From an uncultured Verrucomicrobiae bacterium (GTDB lineage Bacteria; Verrucomicrobiota; Verrucomicrobiia; Limisphaerales; AAA164-E04), in contig OX638380.1 of NCBI GenBank assembly GCA_951813855.1, positions 1,752,876 through 1,816,875 of the forward strand: a stretch of 64,000 nt of DNA, given 5' to 3'. Positions 44,799-54,923 of the stretch are shown one piece after another. The notes under the pieces were generated by a model. That model made no database searches. It saw nothing but the letters and a program-made list of their open reading frames with translations, and was not told where the DNA came from. The position numbers and the translations under genes are program-made. Each line of letters opens with the position of its first letter. Position 1 is the first letter of the stretch.

Positions 44799-47441
44799 AT
44801 GCGCCTCATTACCGGAACCGTTTTGACCTTGCTCGGGTGTATTCTGGCCCACGGACAACCATTGATACGATCGGCCAACACGACGCTAGACTTTCCCCAA
44901 TCCCTCCCGAGTTCGGGTTTCAAACTGGAACCGGCTTTCCCGAATCTTCGTACGACGCTGCAACCGGCCGCCATCGTCACCCCGCCGGCCGAAACCAACC
45001 GGCTTTTTGTCGTCGAACGCAGCGGCCGAATCCGAGTCGTTCCCGACCTCCGCCGGCCCCAATGGGAAACCTTCCTGGATATTAGGCGCCGCACCGTTTC
45101 CCGCTCTGGTGAACAGGGACTCCTTGGTTTGGCTTTCCATCCGGATTATCGCCGAAACCTAAAATTCTATGTCTTTTACACGGCAACGGGAGCCGGGGAA
45201 CCCAACCGCCTTTCCCAATTTCAAACGAGCCCCGACCAACCCAACCGGGCTTTGCCCGAATCGGAAATTGTTCTCTTCAGTCAATGGGACGATGCCGGCA
45301 ATCACAACGGTGGCGACCTGCATTTCGGACCGGACGGCTATCTTTACGTCGCGCTGGGCGACGAAGGCAACGCCAACGACACCTTGGGAAACAGCCAAAG
45401 AATCGACCGGGATTTCTACGCCGGCATCCTCCGGCTGGACGTCGATAAACGCCCCGGAAACCTCGAACCCAATCGCCATTCGGCCATTGAGTTGGATTCC
45501 TCCGGAAAGGCCTACTACTCGGTCCCGGCCGATAATCCTTGGGTGGGCACCACGAGCTTCAACGGACAACCGATCAGAACTTCCAGGGTGCGAACGGAAT
45601 TTTGGGCCGTCGGATTACGCAATCCTTGGCGAATGGCTTTCGATCCGGTTTCCGGAGAACTGTTCGCCGGAGATGTCGGCCAAGGACGGCGGGAAGAAAT
45701 CAATCGGATCGTTCGCGGCGGCAATTACGGTTGGAATTACCGGGAAGGTTCGATCACGGGGCCCCGCCCAAACGACCTGTCCGGGAACGTCGAGTTTGAA
45801 GAACCGATTCTCGAATACTCCCATGGAAACGGCGACAACCAAGGCCGCTCCGTAACCGGGGGAGTTTTCTATCGAGGCGACCGCTGGGCGCAACTGTACG
45901 GGGCCTACCTTTTTGCCGATTACGTCAGCGGCAATCTCTGGATGATGCGCTATGACGGAAACCAAACAACCGGCTGGAATCGCCTCGCTCGGAAAACCGG
46001 AATTTCCGCTTTCGGCGTCGATCCCCGCAACGGCGATATCTTGGTGGCCGATTACCAGTCCCACCGGCTGCTTCGGTTAATCAAGGACGACGCCGGCGCC
46101 GCCGAACCATTCCCTGAAACCCTTTCGCTTACGGGCGCCTTCGAGGACCTGACGAACCTCTCCCCTAATCCCGGAATCCTGCCCTACTCTCTCAACACCC
46201 CTTTTTGGTCCGACCACGCGATCAAGTCTCGTTGGTTTAGCGTTCCTGAGGTCTCTCGGCGCATCGGTTTTTCGACCGAGGATAATTGGTCTTTCCCTTC
46301 CGGTTCGGTTTGGATAAAGCACTTCGAACTGGAAACCAAAACCGGCGATCCCGATTCAAGACGCCCGCTGGAAACCCGGTTCATCGTCCATCCCGACGAC
46401 TCGAAACCCGGAGAGATCTACGGCCTCACCTACCGCTGGAACGAACAACGAACCGAAGCCTTTCTCGTGCCGGAAGAGGGCGCCGAAGAGATTATCCCCA
46501 TCGAAGAGAACGGCGTCATGCGAGAACAAATCTGGCGATATCCCAGCCGCAGCGAATGCCTCGCGTGCCATACTCAATCCAGCGGCGGAATATTGGGATT
46601 CAACACCGCGCAACTGAACCGCACGGAGACCTACGGCGATACCCAGATTAATCAACTGCTGGCGTTGCAGCAGGCCGGCTACTTCGACGAAGGACCGGAC
46701 GCGACCGACGAACTGCCTCGAACCTACCGGTTCGAGGACGAAGAAGCCAGCCTGACCCAGCGAGTGCGATCCTATCTGGAGGCCAATTGCAGTCAATGCC
46801 ATCGACCCGACGGAGTCCTCGGTTTATGGGACGCCCGGTTGCAAACTCCCCTGGAACAAACCGGGCTGATCGACGGCCCACTGGTCAATCCTTCCATCTA
46901 TCCCGAACATCGAATCGTCGTCGCCGGCGATCCGCATGCTTCCGAACTGCTGCGACGAATCACGTCAACCGGCAAGGACCGCATGCCGCCGCTGGCTTCC
47001 AACCGGTTGGATCAAAACGCCATCGAGTTGATCTCCCGTTGGCTGCACGAAGAATTGCCCCAAGAATCGCTCGACTCCTGGGCCCTGCGGTATTTCGGGA
47101 AACCCGTCGATTCGGAATTAGCCGATGCCGATCCCGATCGGGACCGATTGCCCAATCGGCTGGAGTACCGGTTGGGCACGCATCCCCTGGATCCCCACGA
47201 CGCCTGGGGCTTACGGATACGAACGGAGAACGACACCGCGATTCTGAGTTTCCCGCTGATACCGGATCCGGAACTTCGGCTGGAACTGCAACGGACCACC
47301 GACTTGTTTCCGGCCCAATGGAGCGCCGTCACCCTAAACGAACCCTCGCCGTTTTACGGGCGACCGGGAACGGAAGGCACTATTGAACTATCCCCCGGCC
47401 AAGCGACCGCCGCCTACTATCGCGTCCTCTTCCACGATTGA
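44799..47441 (+). CDS. Sorbosone dehydrogenase-like propeller fused to a cytochrome c domain
   Basis: An 880-residue exported protein with a signal peptide (LTLLGCILAHGQP). Residues 50-430 form a glucose/sorbosone dehydrogenase propeller: LLGLAFHPDYRRN, NHNGGDLHFGPDGYLYVALGD, ALGLRNPWRMAFDP-like AVGLRNPWRMAFDPVSGELF and GGNYGWNYREG. Residues 460-770 match the SO2930-type domain with two haem motifs, CLACH and CSQCH. Together they suggest a periplasmic PQQ-type oxidoreductase that hands electrons to its own cytochrome. This fusion is frequent in Verrucomicrobiota and Bacteroidetes. The substrate is unknown. Start ATG 44799. Confidence 0.9.
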   Translation: MRLITGTVLTLLGCILAHGQPLIRSANTTLDFPQSLPSSGFKLEPAFPNLRTTLQPAAIVTPPAETNRLFVVERSGRIRVVPDLRRPQWETFLDIRRRTVSRSGEQGLLGLAFHPDYRRNLKFYVFYTATGAGEPNRLSQFQTSPDQPNRALPESEIVLFSQWDDAGNHNGGDLHFGPDGYLYVALGDEGNANDTLGNSQRIDRDFYAGILRLDVDKRPGNLEPNRHSAIELDSSGKAYYSVPADNPWVGTTSFNGQPIRTSRVRTEFWAVGLRNPWRMAFDPVSGELFAGDVGQGRREEINRIVRGGNYGWNYREGSITGPRPNDLSGNVEFEEPILEYSHGNGDNQGRSVTGGVFYRGDRWAQLYGAYLFADYVSGNLWMMRYDGNQTTGWNRLARKTGISAFGVDPRNGDILVADYQSHRLLRLIKDDAGAAEPFPETLSLTGAFEDLTNLSPNPGILPYSLNTPFWSDHAIKSRWFSVPEVSRRIGFSTEDNWSFPSGSVWIKHFELETKTGDPDSRRPLETRFIVHPDDSKPGEIYGLTYRWNEQRTEAFLVPEEGAEEIIPIEENGVMREQIWRYPSRSECLACHTQSSGGILGFNTAQLNRTETYGDTQINQLLALQQAGYFDEGPDATDELPRTYRFEDEEASLTQRVRSYLEANCSQCHRPDGVLGLWDARLQTPLEQTGLIDGPLVNPSIYPEHRIVVAGDPHASELLRRITSTGKDRMPPLASNRLDQNAIELISRWLHEELPQESLDSWALRYFGKPVDSELADADPDRDRLPNRLEYRLGTHPLDPHDAWGLRIRTENDTAILSFPLIPDPELRLELQRTTDLFPAQWSAVTLNEPSPFYGRPGTEGTIELSPGQATAAYYRVLFHD

Positions 47442-47456
47442 CGAACGGCGCCGACG

Positions 47457-48539
47457 CTAGTCGGTCTTGAAAGCAAAGACCGTCGAACTGGAAAAGCTCG
47501 CTCCGGGACGCAGCACCGTCGAGGGAAACTGAGGATGGTTGACGGAATCGGGATAATGCTGAGTTTCCAGACACAGGGCCTGATGATTCAAGTGATTGCC
47601 CGTGTAGAGTTGCACTCCCGGTTCGGTGGAATGCACTTCCATCGCCCGCCCGCTCGAAGGATCGCTTAGCCTGCCGACGAACGCCAAGGAATCGCCGTCC
47701 CGATTGACGACGTAATTGTGGTCGTAACCTTTCAGGTGCGGTTGGAACGCGTCGATACGCTCGCCGACCCGAGTGGCGTGGGTAAAATCGAGGGCCGTTC
47801 CTCGAACCGGCGCAATTTCTCCGGTCGGGATCAATCCCCGATCGGCCGGCGTATAACGGTCGGCGTTGAGCTGCAACACATGGTCCAAGACGCTTTGCGA
47901 ACCGGCCAAATTGAAATAGGCGTGGTTGGTCAAATTGACGATCGTCGGCCGGTCGGTCTGGGCCGCGTAATCCAACCGCAAGCGATTCTCGTCGTCCAGC
48001 GTGTAGGTTACCGACACCCGTAAATTGCCCGGATAATTTTCTTCGCCGTCCTTGCTGAGATATTCGAATCGAACGGCCGCCCGGCCGCCTTCCGAAACCA
48101 CCTTTCCGGTCCAGTTGACTTTCGCGAATCCTCGGCGTCCGCCGTGAATATGATTCGGGCCGTTGTTGGCCGCCAAGCGAAACTCCTGACCATCCAACGT
48201 AAAGCGAGCTCCCGCAATCCGGTTGGCTACCCGGCCGATCACCGAAGCCGAACCCGGAAAACCGCGGGCGTAATCCTCGAACGAATCGGAACCCAGGATC
48301 ACGTTGCCGAGCCGCCCCCGACGGTCCGGAGCGAGTATCTCGGTAAGGGTAGCGCCCCAGCTCATCACCCGCACTACCATGCCCTGGCGATTGCGCAAAG
48401 TATAACGCTTTACCGGTCCGTCCTTCGTCTCTCCGAAGATTTCCTCGCTCAATGTCGGTGCCGCCTTTCCTTCTGGGCCGCAAATCACTCCCAGCGCCAG
48501 TCCAGCGGCCCAAACCAGAAACAACCGTCGTCCTTTCAT
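47457..48539 (-). CDS. galM: Aldose 1-epimerase (galactose mutarotase), exported
   Basis: A 360-residue GalM-family protein with an N-terminal signal peptide (LFLVWAAGLALGVIC). Family blocks present are YTLRNRQGMVVRVMSWGATL, FPGSASVIGRVANRIAGARF, NGPNHIHGGRRGF with a catalytic His, NLTNHAYFNLAG with the second His, GYDHNYV and QLYTGNHL, and an E-x-Q-HYPDS-N block. The catalytic base Glu lies near the end (ETQHYPDSVNHPQFPSTVL). It interconverts anomers of sugars, here probably in the periplasm. I used the ATG at 48539. Confidence 0.92.
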   Translation of the reverse strand: MKGRRLFLVWAAGLALGVICGPEGKAAPTLSEEIFGETKDGPVKRYTLRNRQGMVVRVMSWGATLTEILAPDRRGRLGNVILGSDSFEDYARGFPGSASVIGRVANRIAGARFTLDGQEFRLAANNGPNHIHGGRRGFAKVNWTGKVVSEGGRAAVRFEYLSKDGEENYPGNLRVSVTYTLDDENRLRLDYAAQTDRPTIVNLTNHAYFNLAGSQSVLDHVLQLNADRYTPADRGLIPTGEIAPVRGTALDFTHATRVGERIDAFQPHLKGYDHNYVVNRDGDSLAFVGRLSDPSSGRAMEVHSTEPGVQLYTGNHLNHQALCLETQHYPDSVNHPQFPSTVLRPGASFSSSTVFAFKTD

Positions 48540-48803
48540 ACCCGTCAAGCCGCGCCAAGATTATCGTTAGCCCGTTTCCCGTTTGCGAAAGCTAAAATCG
48601 TCGTTAGGCCGAAGTCAAGTTTACCGTTCCGCGCGCCTCTCGTTCCGCCGACACCGCCGGCCGGCGGCGCTTCAGGCGAACTCTTCCGGTAACGAAACCG
48701 CTCCCGCCATCGTCGTAATCCTTCCCGCCCACGTGAGCTTCTTTCCCGCAATCGGTTATTTTATTGATTCTCGGTTCTGTTATTTAAATCATCAGGCAAG
48801 CGC

Positions 48804-49556
48804 TTGAAACTGCTCATCACATCGGACCTTCACTATAATTTGAGGCAATTGGACTGGTTGCTCGAAACCGCCAAGTACTACGACTGCGTGATCATCGCCG
48901 GAGATCTGTTGAATATCGCCGGATATCTGGATCTGGAACTTCAAATCACGGTCATCTCCGAATATCTCCGAAAACTTAGCCGCGAAACCAAGTTGCTGGT
49001 TTGTTCGGGTAATCACGACGGGGAAGCGCGCGACCGTCACGGAGAGTTCGTCGCCGGCTGGTTGCATAACCTCAAATCCAATTCCCTGCTGGTCGACGGG
49101 CAAAAACTGAACACCGACCGCGCCCTCATCACCGTCTGCCCGTGGTGGGACGGCGAAAAAACCAAATTGAAAATGACTCGCCTGCTGGAAGATCACAGCC
49201 GGTCCCGTCAAGGACTTCAATGGATCTGGTTGCATCACGCCCCGCCGAACGGCTGCCGAATCTCCTGGACCGGGAAACGGTATGGCGGCGACAAATACCT
49301 TAACCACTTGATCGAACGGTTCGCCCCCGACTTCGTTATCTCCGGCCACATTCACACCGCCCCCTTCTATCAAGCGGGCGGCTGGATCGACCGCATCGGA
49401 AAGTGCTGGGTCTGCAATCCCGGCAATCAGCCCGGTCGCATACCTACGACCATCCAACTGGATCTGGAAAAGATGACCGCCGTATTCGACTGCTGCGAAG
49501 GCCGGGAATCCGTAAACCTCAATGATCCGGACGAATCTCCGTTCTTTCCGGCTTGA
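48804..49556 (+). CDS. Metallophosphoesterase
   Basis: A 250-residue calcineurin-like phosphoesterase. All metal motifs are present: SDLHYN (D-x-H), AGDLLN (GD), SGNHDGE (GNHD), LHHAPP and SGHIHTAP (G-H-x-H). There is no signal peptide, so the protein is cytoplasmic. The start is TTG at 48804, directly giving KLLITSDLHYN. The 3' end overlaps the convergent cyclic-nucleotide-binding gene by 38 bases. The substrate is unknown. Confidence 0.86.
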   Translation: MKLLITSDLHYNLRQLDWLLETAKYYDCVIIAGDLLNIAGYLDLELQITVISEYLRKLSRETKLLVCSGNHDGEARDRHGEFVAGWLHNLKSNSLLVDGQKLNTDRALITVCPWWDGEKTKLKMTRLLEDHSRSRQGLQWIWLHHAPPNGCRISWTGKRYGGDKYLNHLIERFAPDFVISGHIHTAPFYQAGGWIDRIGKCWVCNPGNQPGRIPTTIQLDLEKMTAVFDCCEGRESVNLNDPDESPFFPA

Positions 49557-50058
49557 CCGAGTTGGGATTCCGATGAATCAGGATGGTAAGCATCCGGTCT
49601 AACATCGCCAGATGCCCCGACTCTCCGGAAAACTGACGGCGAACGTCCACCAAATAACGGCTGGCCGACGCCAGACGCTCGGCAAGCAGCCGGCAAACAT
49701 GGAGCATGACGCTGTGGTGGGTGCAAAAAAATTCCGCCGGTTTGTCGATGAAGATCACGGTGCTGTCCGAAGCCGTTCTCAATCCGGTGACATGCGGACA
49801 ATCCAAGAGCACGGACAGATCGCCGTAAATGCTTCCCGGCCGACTCTCGATATCGATAACCCGGCCGTCCTTGATAACTTCCAGGCTTCCGGCGACCAGG
49901 AAACAAAGATGCGCGGGGGAACCGCCCTGTTCGAACACGATTTCCCCGGCGGCGACCTCGGTTCGAGGCAGGTCCGCCAAGGCATCCAACACTCGAGCGG
50001 AAATCGACGACGCCTCTGAATCTAATCGTTGCTCCTGCATATTCGATTTAGGAGCCAT
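49519..50058 (-). CDS. Cyclic nucleotide-binding domain protein
   Basis: A 179-residue protein with a single cNMP-binding beta-barrel: VAAGEIVFEQGGSPAHLCFL, VAGSLEVIKDG, and GSIYGDLSVLLDCPHVTGLR, the last in the position of the phosphate-binding cassette. No second domain or DNA-binding HTH is visible; the C-terminal 50 residues are helical. The cassette lacks the usual R-A pair, so ligand binding is uncertain. It could regulate a partner protein. Convergent overlap with the phosphoesterase gene. Confidence 0.8.
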   Translation of the reverse strand: MAPKSNMQEQRLDSEASSISARVLDALADLPRTEVAAGEIVFEQGGSPAHLCFLVAGSLEVIKDGRVIDIESRPGSIYGDLSVLLDCPHVTGLRTASDSTVIFIDKPAEFFCTHHSVMLHVCRLLAERLASASRYLVDVRRQFSGESGHLAMLDRMLTILIHRNPNSVKPERTEIRPDH

Positions 50059-50165
50059 TTTGGTTCAGGCCGACTCAAAAATCAACCTTCCACGCTCGGA
50101 TTTCGTGCCGGGAGGTTCGATAGAAATAACTGGGAAAATCGTCCCGAACTCCCATAATCGCCCCT

Positions 50166-50726
50166 ATGTCCTCAACTCACCGTTACCGACCGACGATCGT
50201 TACGTTCTGCGTCTTGGCCGCCATGATCTTATCCCCCGACTCCCGCCAACAGGCGGACGAGGCGGACGCTCCACCGGTGTTCGCTTCTTCCGTCGTCGAT
50301 TTGGGCATCGTCGTCAGCGATCTCGATAGATCCGTCGCTTTTTACAAAGAAGCTCTGGGATGCCAGGAAGCTCGAGGGTTCAGCGTCCCGGGGAATTTTG
50401 CCGGGCGCTTGGGACTATCCGACAATCACGGACTCACCGTACGCGTTCTGACCCCGGGAGACGGCGCGGCAAAAACCCGGCTCAAGCTCATGGCCTTTCC
50501 TGAAGCGGCAGGGGCGAAAACCGACCAGAGGTTCATCCACTCTTCGCTCGGCTTCAGTTACCTGACCTTTCAGGTGACCGACCTGAGCGCCTCCATCGCC
50601 AAACTCAAGAAGGCCAAAGTCAAGATGGTCGGCGAAAGCCCGATGCCGCTGGGCGGCGGACGATTTATTGTGCTGTGCCGGGATCCGGACGGCAATTTCG
50701 TCGAACTGATCGGGCCGATGAATTAG
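50166..50726 (+). CDS. Exported VOC-superfamily (glyoxalase-like) protein
   Basis: A 186-residue protein with an N-terminal hydrophobic segment (IVTFCVLAAMILSPD) that looks like a signal peptide. One glyoxalase/bleomycin-resistance fold follows: VVDLGIVVSDLDRSVAFYKE, LTFQVTDLSASIAKLKKAKV and VLCRDPDGNFVELIGP, the last with the metal-binding Glu. The VOC fold serves many reactions, so the substrate cannot be given. Confidence 0.85.
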   Translation: MSSTHRYRPTIVTFCVLAAMILSPDSRQQADEADAPPVFASSVVDLGIVVSDLDRSVAFYKEALGCQEARGFSVPGNFAGRLGLSDNHGLTVRVLTPGDGAAKTRLKLMAFPEAAGAKTDQRFIHSSLGFSYLTFQVTDLSASIAKLKKAKVKMVGESPMPLGGGRFIVLCRDPDGNFVELIGPMN

Positions 50727-50811
50727 GCTCCGGCGACCCTACCGGCGGCAGCGGGGACAGGGACCCACCCGCCCCGCTGCCGGTGCCTCGCTTCGAAAAT
50801 CCCCGAAGCTC

Positions 50812-51620
50812 TCAGCCGCCGGGGTATTCGTTCGGAAGCAAAATCCAGTCGGAAATGCGCCGCAAAACCCGGTCTCTCTCCCGCTGTGTAGAACAATAAT
50901 CCAAGTAACTGATAGCGCAGGCGGTCTTTTCCACGTATTTGTAGACTCCGAATGCCCGTCGGCGAACCCGAAGATCCCCGTGCCGTCATGCCGTGCCGCC
51001 GGAGCGTTCTGCCACCGGGCGGGATCCTTGCCCACCGGAATGGCGAAGAAACCGTCATCGACAGGGTAGGGATTCTCGTCGACGAACACCATGTTGGCCG
51101 ACGGCCCCGGAGAACGAATATGGGAAAGTTTTCGATAGTCCGGATATCGGATGTTCTGCGGGTCGCTGTTCGGCACGTCTTCCCGATTGCCGTTATGTCG
51201 GCCTTGAATCGAATGGCTTCGCGCCCGTCTCGCGAACGGCGTCTGATTCAAGGGCCAGCGTTTGTCGTCGGGACACTGAGAGATTTGCAACGAACGGTTA
51301 TAGGGCTACAGCAAGCCGCGGGAAATCACGGTTTCATCGGTCATGTTGGCCGTCACCGCTGTTCCGTGGACCGGTTCCGTGCCGTCGATCCAAGAATCGG
51401 AAGAACAGATGTAATTCGTCACCAGCTTGCCTTCGTGATCGCCCGCGTACCGGTGCCGGCAAGAGTCAGCTGCTTGGGGTTGCTCAGGCAATTGACGGTG
51501 GTAGCCTTGCTCTTGGCCTTGTTCAGCGCCGGCAGCGGCATGCCGGCCAAAATCGCGATCATCGCGATCACCGCCAACAACTCGATATGAGTGAATCCTC
51601 GCCGGTCTCAACCGGATGGC
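50812..51620 (-). pseudogene. Decayed DUF1559 prepilin-like gene
   Basis: The 5' end, read leftward from about 51605, encodes [20 protein letters not shown], then [20 protein letters not shown], a prepilin-type N-terminus like that of the gene at 232-1089. Frame changes follow near 51460 and again before 51290. The 3' part is clear (FVDENPYPVDDGFFAIPVG; GIFGFADGHSES, the H-x-DG box) and ends at TGA 50812-50814. At least two frameshifts make it non-functional. Confidence 0.82.
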
Positions 51621-51712
51621 AACCGACGACGAAACGCGTTATTCTTCGTTTCCCCAGACACCGAAGTATTCGACTTGTCCCTCAAAGTAACCCATTCTCC
51701 TGCCCGAGAACG

Positions 51713-52756
51713 TTGAAAAAGAAAAGCCTGTATTATCTCTTAGCCGCCTCGCTCGGGTTCGGATGCCAGCGACAAGCCGATCAGGAAGCTTCGCTCGACC
51801 GGGCCACGATTAATCCACCGCTCGCCTATCGCGTCACCCAATCGATCCGGCAGCGGGAATGCTGCGACGGTTCGGCGGGCGTCGCTTTGGACCGGGAGCA
51901 CTTTCTGGTCGCCAACGACGAAGACAGCGTACTGAGGATTTACCGAAGGTCGGGGTCCCCGCAACCGCTGGCCGACTTTAATTTTCGGAAGTTTCTCGAG
52001 CTCAAAAAGAAAGAACAAGAATCCGACATCGAAGGCCTGACCCGGATCGGTTCGACCGTTTACGCCATCGCTTCCCACTCGCGATCCGAGGACGGCGACA
52101 AACGCAAGGAACGCCGTCAATTCTTCGCCCTGAGACTGACCGAGCAGGATGGAAATCCGCATCTCCTGCCCCAGGGCCAACCCTTCTCGGGACTGATCAA
52201 GGCGCTGGAATCCAGCGAACCGCTACGAGCCATAGATTTCGACGAAGCGGCCAAACGGCCGGGAGACCGCCGGGACGGATTAAACGTGGAAGGCCTGACT
52301 TCCACTGCCGAGGGAGGATTGCTGATCGCGTTTCGGGCTCCCGTGCTGAACGGCGATTCCCTCCTGGTCCCCCTCTTGAATCCCGAGGAAGTCATCAACG
52401 ACGCGCCTCCGCGATTCGGCGACCCGTTTCGGCTCGCCTTGGGCGGAACCGGCGTCAGGGGGATTGAACGCCATGGCGATTCCTATATTCTGACCACCGA
52501 ATCCGACCAGGGAGCGAAGGGGCCGCGGCTGTTCCTGTGGAACGGCGTCGCCCGGCGGCCGGCCGAGCTAGCGATTTCTCTTCCCTCAGATTTTAATCCG
52601 GAAGCCGTTCTGTTGTTTCCCGACTCCGGCTTACGGGAAATACATTTACTCAGCGACGACGGCAACGCCCGGATCGAAGGCGAGAACTGCAACGATCTAT
52701 CCCCTCAGAAAACAAGATATTTTCGCCGATTAATCCTGAGAACCGCCGGAGCCTGA
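51713..52756 (+). CDS. DUF3616-like lipoprotein
   Basis: A 347-residue protein starting at TTG 51713 with a lipoprotein signal (KKKSLYYLLAASLGFGC, Cys at about residue 18). The rest resembles DUF3616/esterase-like phytase propellers: GSAGVALDREHFLVANDEDS, ESDIEGLTRIGSTVYAIASH, LNVEGLTSTAEGGLLIAFRA and RGIERHGDSYILTTESDQG. It would be anchored outside the inner membrane. The upstream open frame reaching 50993 is only the antisense of the prepilin pseudogene. Its 3' end overlaps the convergent ppk gene by 27 bases. Confidence 0.78.
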   Translation: MKKKSLYYLLAASLGFGCQRQADQEASLDRATINPPLAYRVTQSIRQRECCDGSAGVALDREHFLVANDEDSVLRIYRRSGSPQPLADFNFRKFLELKKKEQESDIEGLTRIGSTVYAIASHSRSEDGDKRKERRQFFALRLTEQDGNPHLLPQGQPFSGLIKALESSEPLRAIDFDEAAKRPGDRRDGLNVEGLTSTAEGGLLIAFRAPVLNGDSLLVPLLNPEEVINDAPPRFGDPFRLALGGTGVRGIERHGDSYILTTESDQGAKGPRLFLWNGVARRPAELAISLPSDFNPEAVLLFPDSGLREIHLLSDDGNARIEGENCNDLSPQKTRYFRRLILRTAGA

Positions 52757-54922
52757 AGCCGCTTCGCCCGTTCGCCCGCCGCGCTCGAAAGGCTGGCGCC
52801 GCACGACCATGCGAATCGGTTCGCCGGCTTTTCCTTCCGCAGGACCGCTCCGGGAAGTCTGGGCCAAGCGCATGAATTCCTGCTGGCAACTTTGACGGGG
52901 CACCCTCTCGTCGACCGCCGGGCGGCGATAAATCCCGTCCGCTCCCAACAACCGGCTTTTAAGGTTGTCGGCCAGGCAACCGGATAAAATCTCGTTGATG
53001 ATCCGGTCCCGCAAAATCCCGTCTTCGATCGGAAAAACCGTCTCGATCCGCCTAAAGAAATTCCGCGGCATCCAATCAGCGCTGCCCAAAAACACCTTCG
53101 GCCGACTATTGTTTTCGAAATAATAAATCCGGCTATGTTCGAGAAACCGCCCCACGACGCTCCGAACCCTGATCCGCTCGCTCAAGCCCGGCACTCCGGG
53201 ACGAAGGCAACAGACGCCGCGAACGATCAATTCGACTTGCACCCCGGACTGGGAGGCGCGGTAAAGCGCCTGGATGATTTGCTGATCGACCAAGGCGTTC
53301 ATCTTGGCGATGATCCGCGCCGGCAATCCCTGACGAGCGTAATCCGCCTCCTGCTGCACTAAATCCAACAGTGCCTGGTGCAGTTGGAACGGTGCGACGA
53401 GCAATTTCTTCGTCGGTTGAAACCGGCAAATCCCGGTCAACAGATTGAACAAACCGGCCACGTCTTCGCCCAGATCTTTTCTCGCGCTCAAATAGCCGAT
53501 ATCGGTGTAGAAGCGTGCGGTCGTGGCGTTGTAATTGCCCGTGCTCAGATGGAGATAACGCCGGATTCGATCCTCGTCTCTCCGAACGATCAGGCACATT
53601 TTGCCGTGGATCTTGTAACCCATCATGCCGTAGAGCACGTGCACTCCTTCCTGTTCCAGCTTGCGCGCCGAGCGAATGTTATTGTCCTCGTCGAACCGTG
53701 CCTTCAGTTCGATGACCACGGTGACTTGCTTCCCTTTTCGCGCCGCCCGCATTAACGCCCGGAAGATTCGTTCGTCGGAACCCGACCGGTAGAGAGTTTG
53801 TTTGATAGCCAGCACGCGAGGGTCGTCGGCGGCCTGCTCGATGAACTCGACAACGCAGGAAAAACGCTCGTAGGGATGATGCATGAGGACATCCCGCCGG
53901 CGCAGCACCTCGAAAAGATCGTCGTCCTTCTCGAACGCCGGAACGGCAGCGGCCACGAACTGTTCGTCCCGCAACCCCCGCCATCGTTCCCCCTCCCCAA
54001 CCGCCGTCAGCGGAATGGGGTCGAGCGGCCCGTCGATCTCGTAAACGTCCGCTTCGGTCAATGTCAGATACTCCAACAAACCGGATTGCAGGGAGACCGG
54101 ACAACCGGATTCGATTTCCAACCGGACCGCCGCCCCCTTGCGCCGATTGAAAAGTTCTGTTTCGACCGCTTTCAGCAAGTTGGCCGCCGACTCCTCGTCG
54201 ATATACAGTTCGCTGTTCCGAGTCACTCGGAAACACCAGCAGCCCAGAATCCGGTTGCCGGAAAAAAGATCCGTCAAGTGCCGAAGGATCACCGCTTCCA
54301 ACAACAGATAACGCACTTCCTCCCCTCTCCGGGGTAACTTGACGAGCCGGGAAAGAATCCGGGGCACTTGCACGATCGCCAGGCAGGTGTCGGAAGCGCC
54401 CGAACGTTCCACGCTCAATTCGACCATGATATTCAGGCTTTTATTGAGCAACTCCGGAAAGGGATGCGCCGAATCGATACCCAACGGAGTCAGGACCGAA
54501 GACACCTGGTCGAAATAAAATTTATCGACCCAAGCCAAGTCCTCGGCTGTTAAATCACTCGGGGAAAGGATGCGGATACCGGCCTCGGCCAGTGCCGGCC
54601 GGATGCTGTCGCTCCAGACCCGATACTGCTCGGCCACCATGATTTTGGTTCGGCTCCTGATCCCCTCAAACGTTGCCTCGGGCATTCGCCCGTCGGGACT
54701 CGGCGTGGTCACTCCGCTCTCGATTTGTTGCTTCAGGATCGCCACCCGCACCTCGAAAAACTCGTCCAGGTTCGAACTGACGATGCCCAGGAATTTCAGG
54801 CGCTCCAACAGGGGATTGTCCTCGTCCTTGGCTTCTTCCAGCACCCGGTCATTAAAGGCCAACCAACTCCACTCCCGATTGATAAAATGCTCTGGAACCG
54901 TCGCCGCCATAGCTGAATTCAT
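52730..54922 (-). CDS. ppk1: Polyphosphate kinase
   Basis: A 730-residue PPK1, full length. The N-terminal domain opens with FINREWSWLAFNDRVLEEA and FLGIVSSNLDEFFEVRVA. The catalytic part has HPYERFSCVVEFIEQA, IKQTLYRSG, VIELKARFDEDNNI, and GYKIHGKMCLIVRRD with the phospho-accepting His, then YLHLSTGNYN; later DWMPRNFFRRIE. It makes polyphosphate from ATP at the membrane. The ATG at 54922 is used. A 96-residue protein gene ends at the base before, so the two are likely co-transcribed. Confidence 0.96.
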   Translation of the reverse strand: MNSAMAATVPEHFINREWSWLAFNDRVLEEAKDEDNPLLERLKFLGIVSSNLDEFFEVRVAILKQQIESGVTTPSPDGRMPEATFEGIRSRTKIMVAEQYRVWSDSIRPALAEAGIRILSPSDLTAEDLAWVDKFYFDQVSSVLTPLGIDSAHPFPELLNKSLNIMVELSVERSGASDTCLAIVQVPRILSRLVKLPRRGEEVRYLLLEAVILRHLTDLFSGNRILGCWCFRVTRNSELYIDEESAANLLKAVETELFNRRKGAAVRLEIESGCPVSLQSGLLEYLTLTEADVYEIDGPLDPIPLTAVGEGERWRGLRDEQFVAAAVPAFEKDDDLFEVLRRRDVLMHHPYERFSCVVEFIEQAADDPRVLAIKQTLYRSGSDERIFRALMRAARKGKQVTVVIELKARFDEDNNIRSARKLEQEGVHVLYGMMGYKIHGKMCLIVRRDEDRIRRYLHLSTGNYNATTARFYTDIGYLSARKDLGEDVAGLFNLLTGICRFQPTKKLLVAPFQLHQALLDLVQQEADYARQGLPARIIAKMNALVDQQIIQALYRASQSGVQVELIVRGVCCLRPGVPGLSERIRVRSVVGRFLEHSRIYYFENNSRPKVFLGSADWMPRNFFRRIETVFPIEDGILRDRIINEILSGCLADNLKSRLLGADGIYRRPAVDERVPRQSCQQEFMRLAQTSRSGPAEGKAGEPIRMVVRRQPFERGGRTGEAASGSGGSQD

Positions 54923-54923
54923 A

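Noticed and set aside
50993..51712. N-terminal extension of the DUF3616 lipoprotein
   Set aside because: The extension overlaps the prepilin pseudogene in antisense and would bury the lipoprotein signal sequence.
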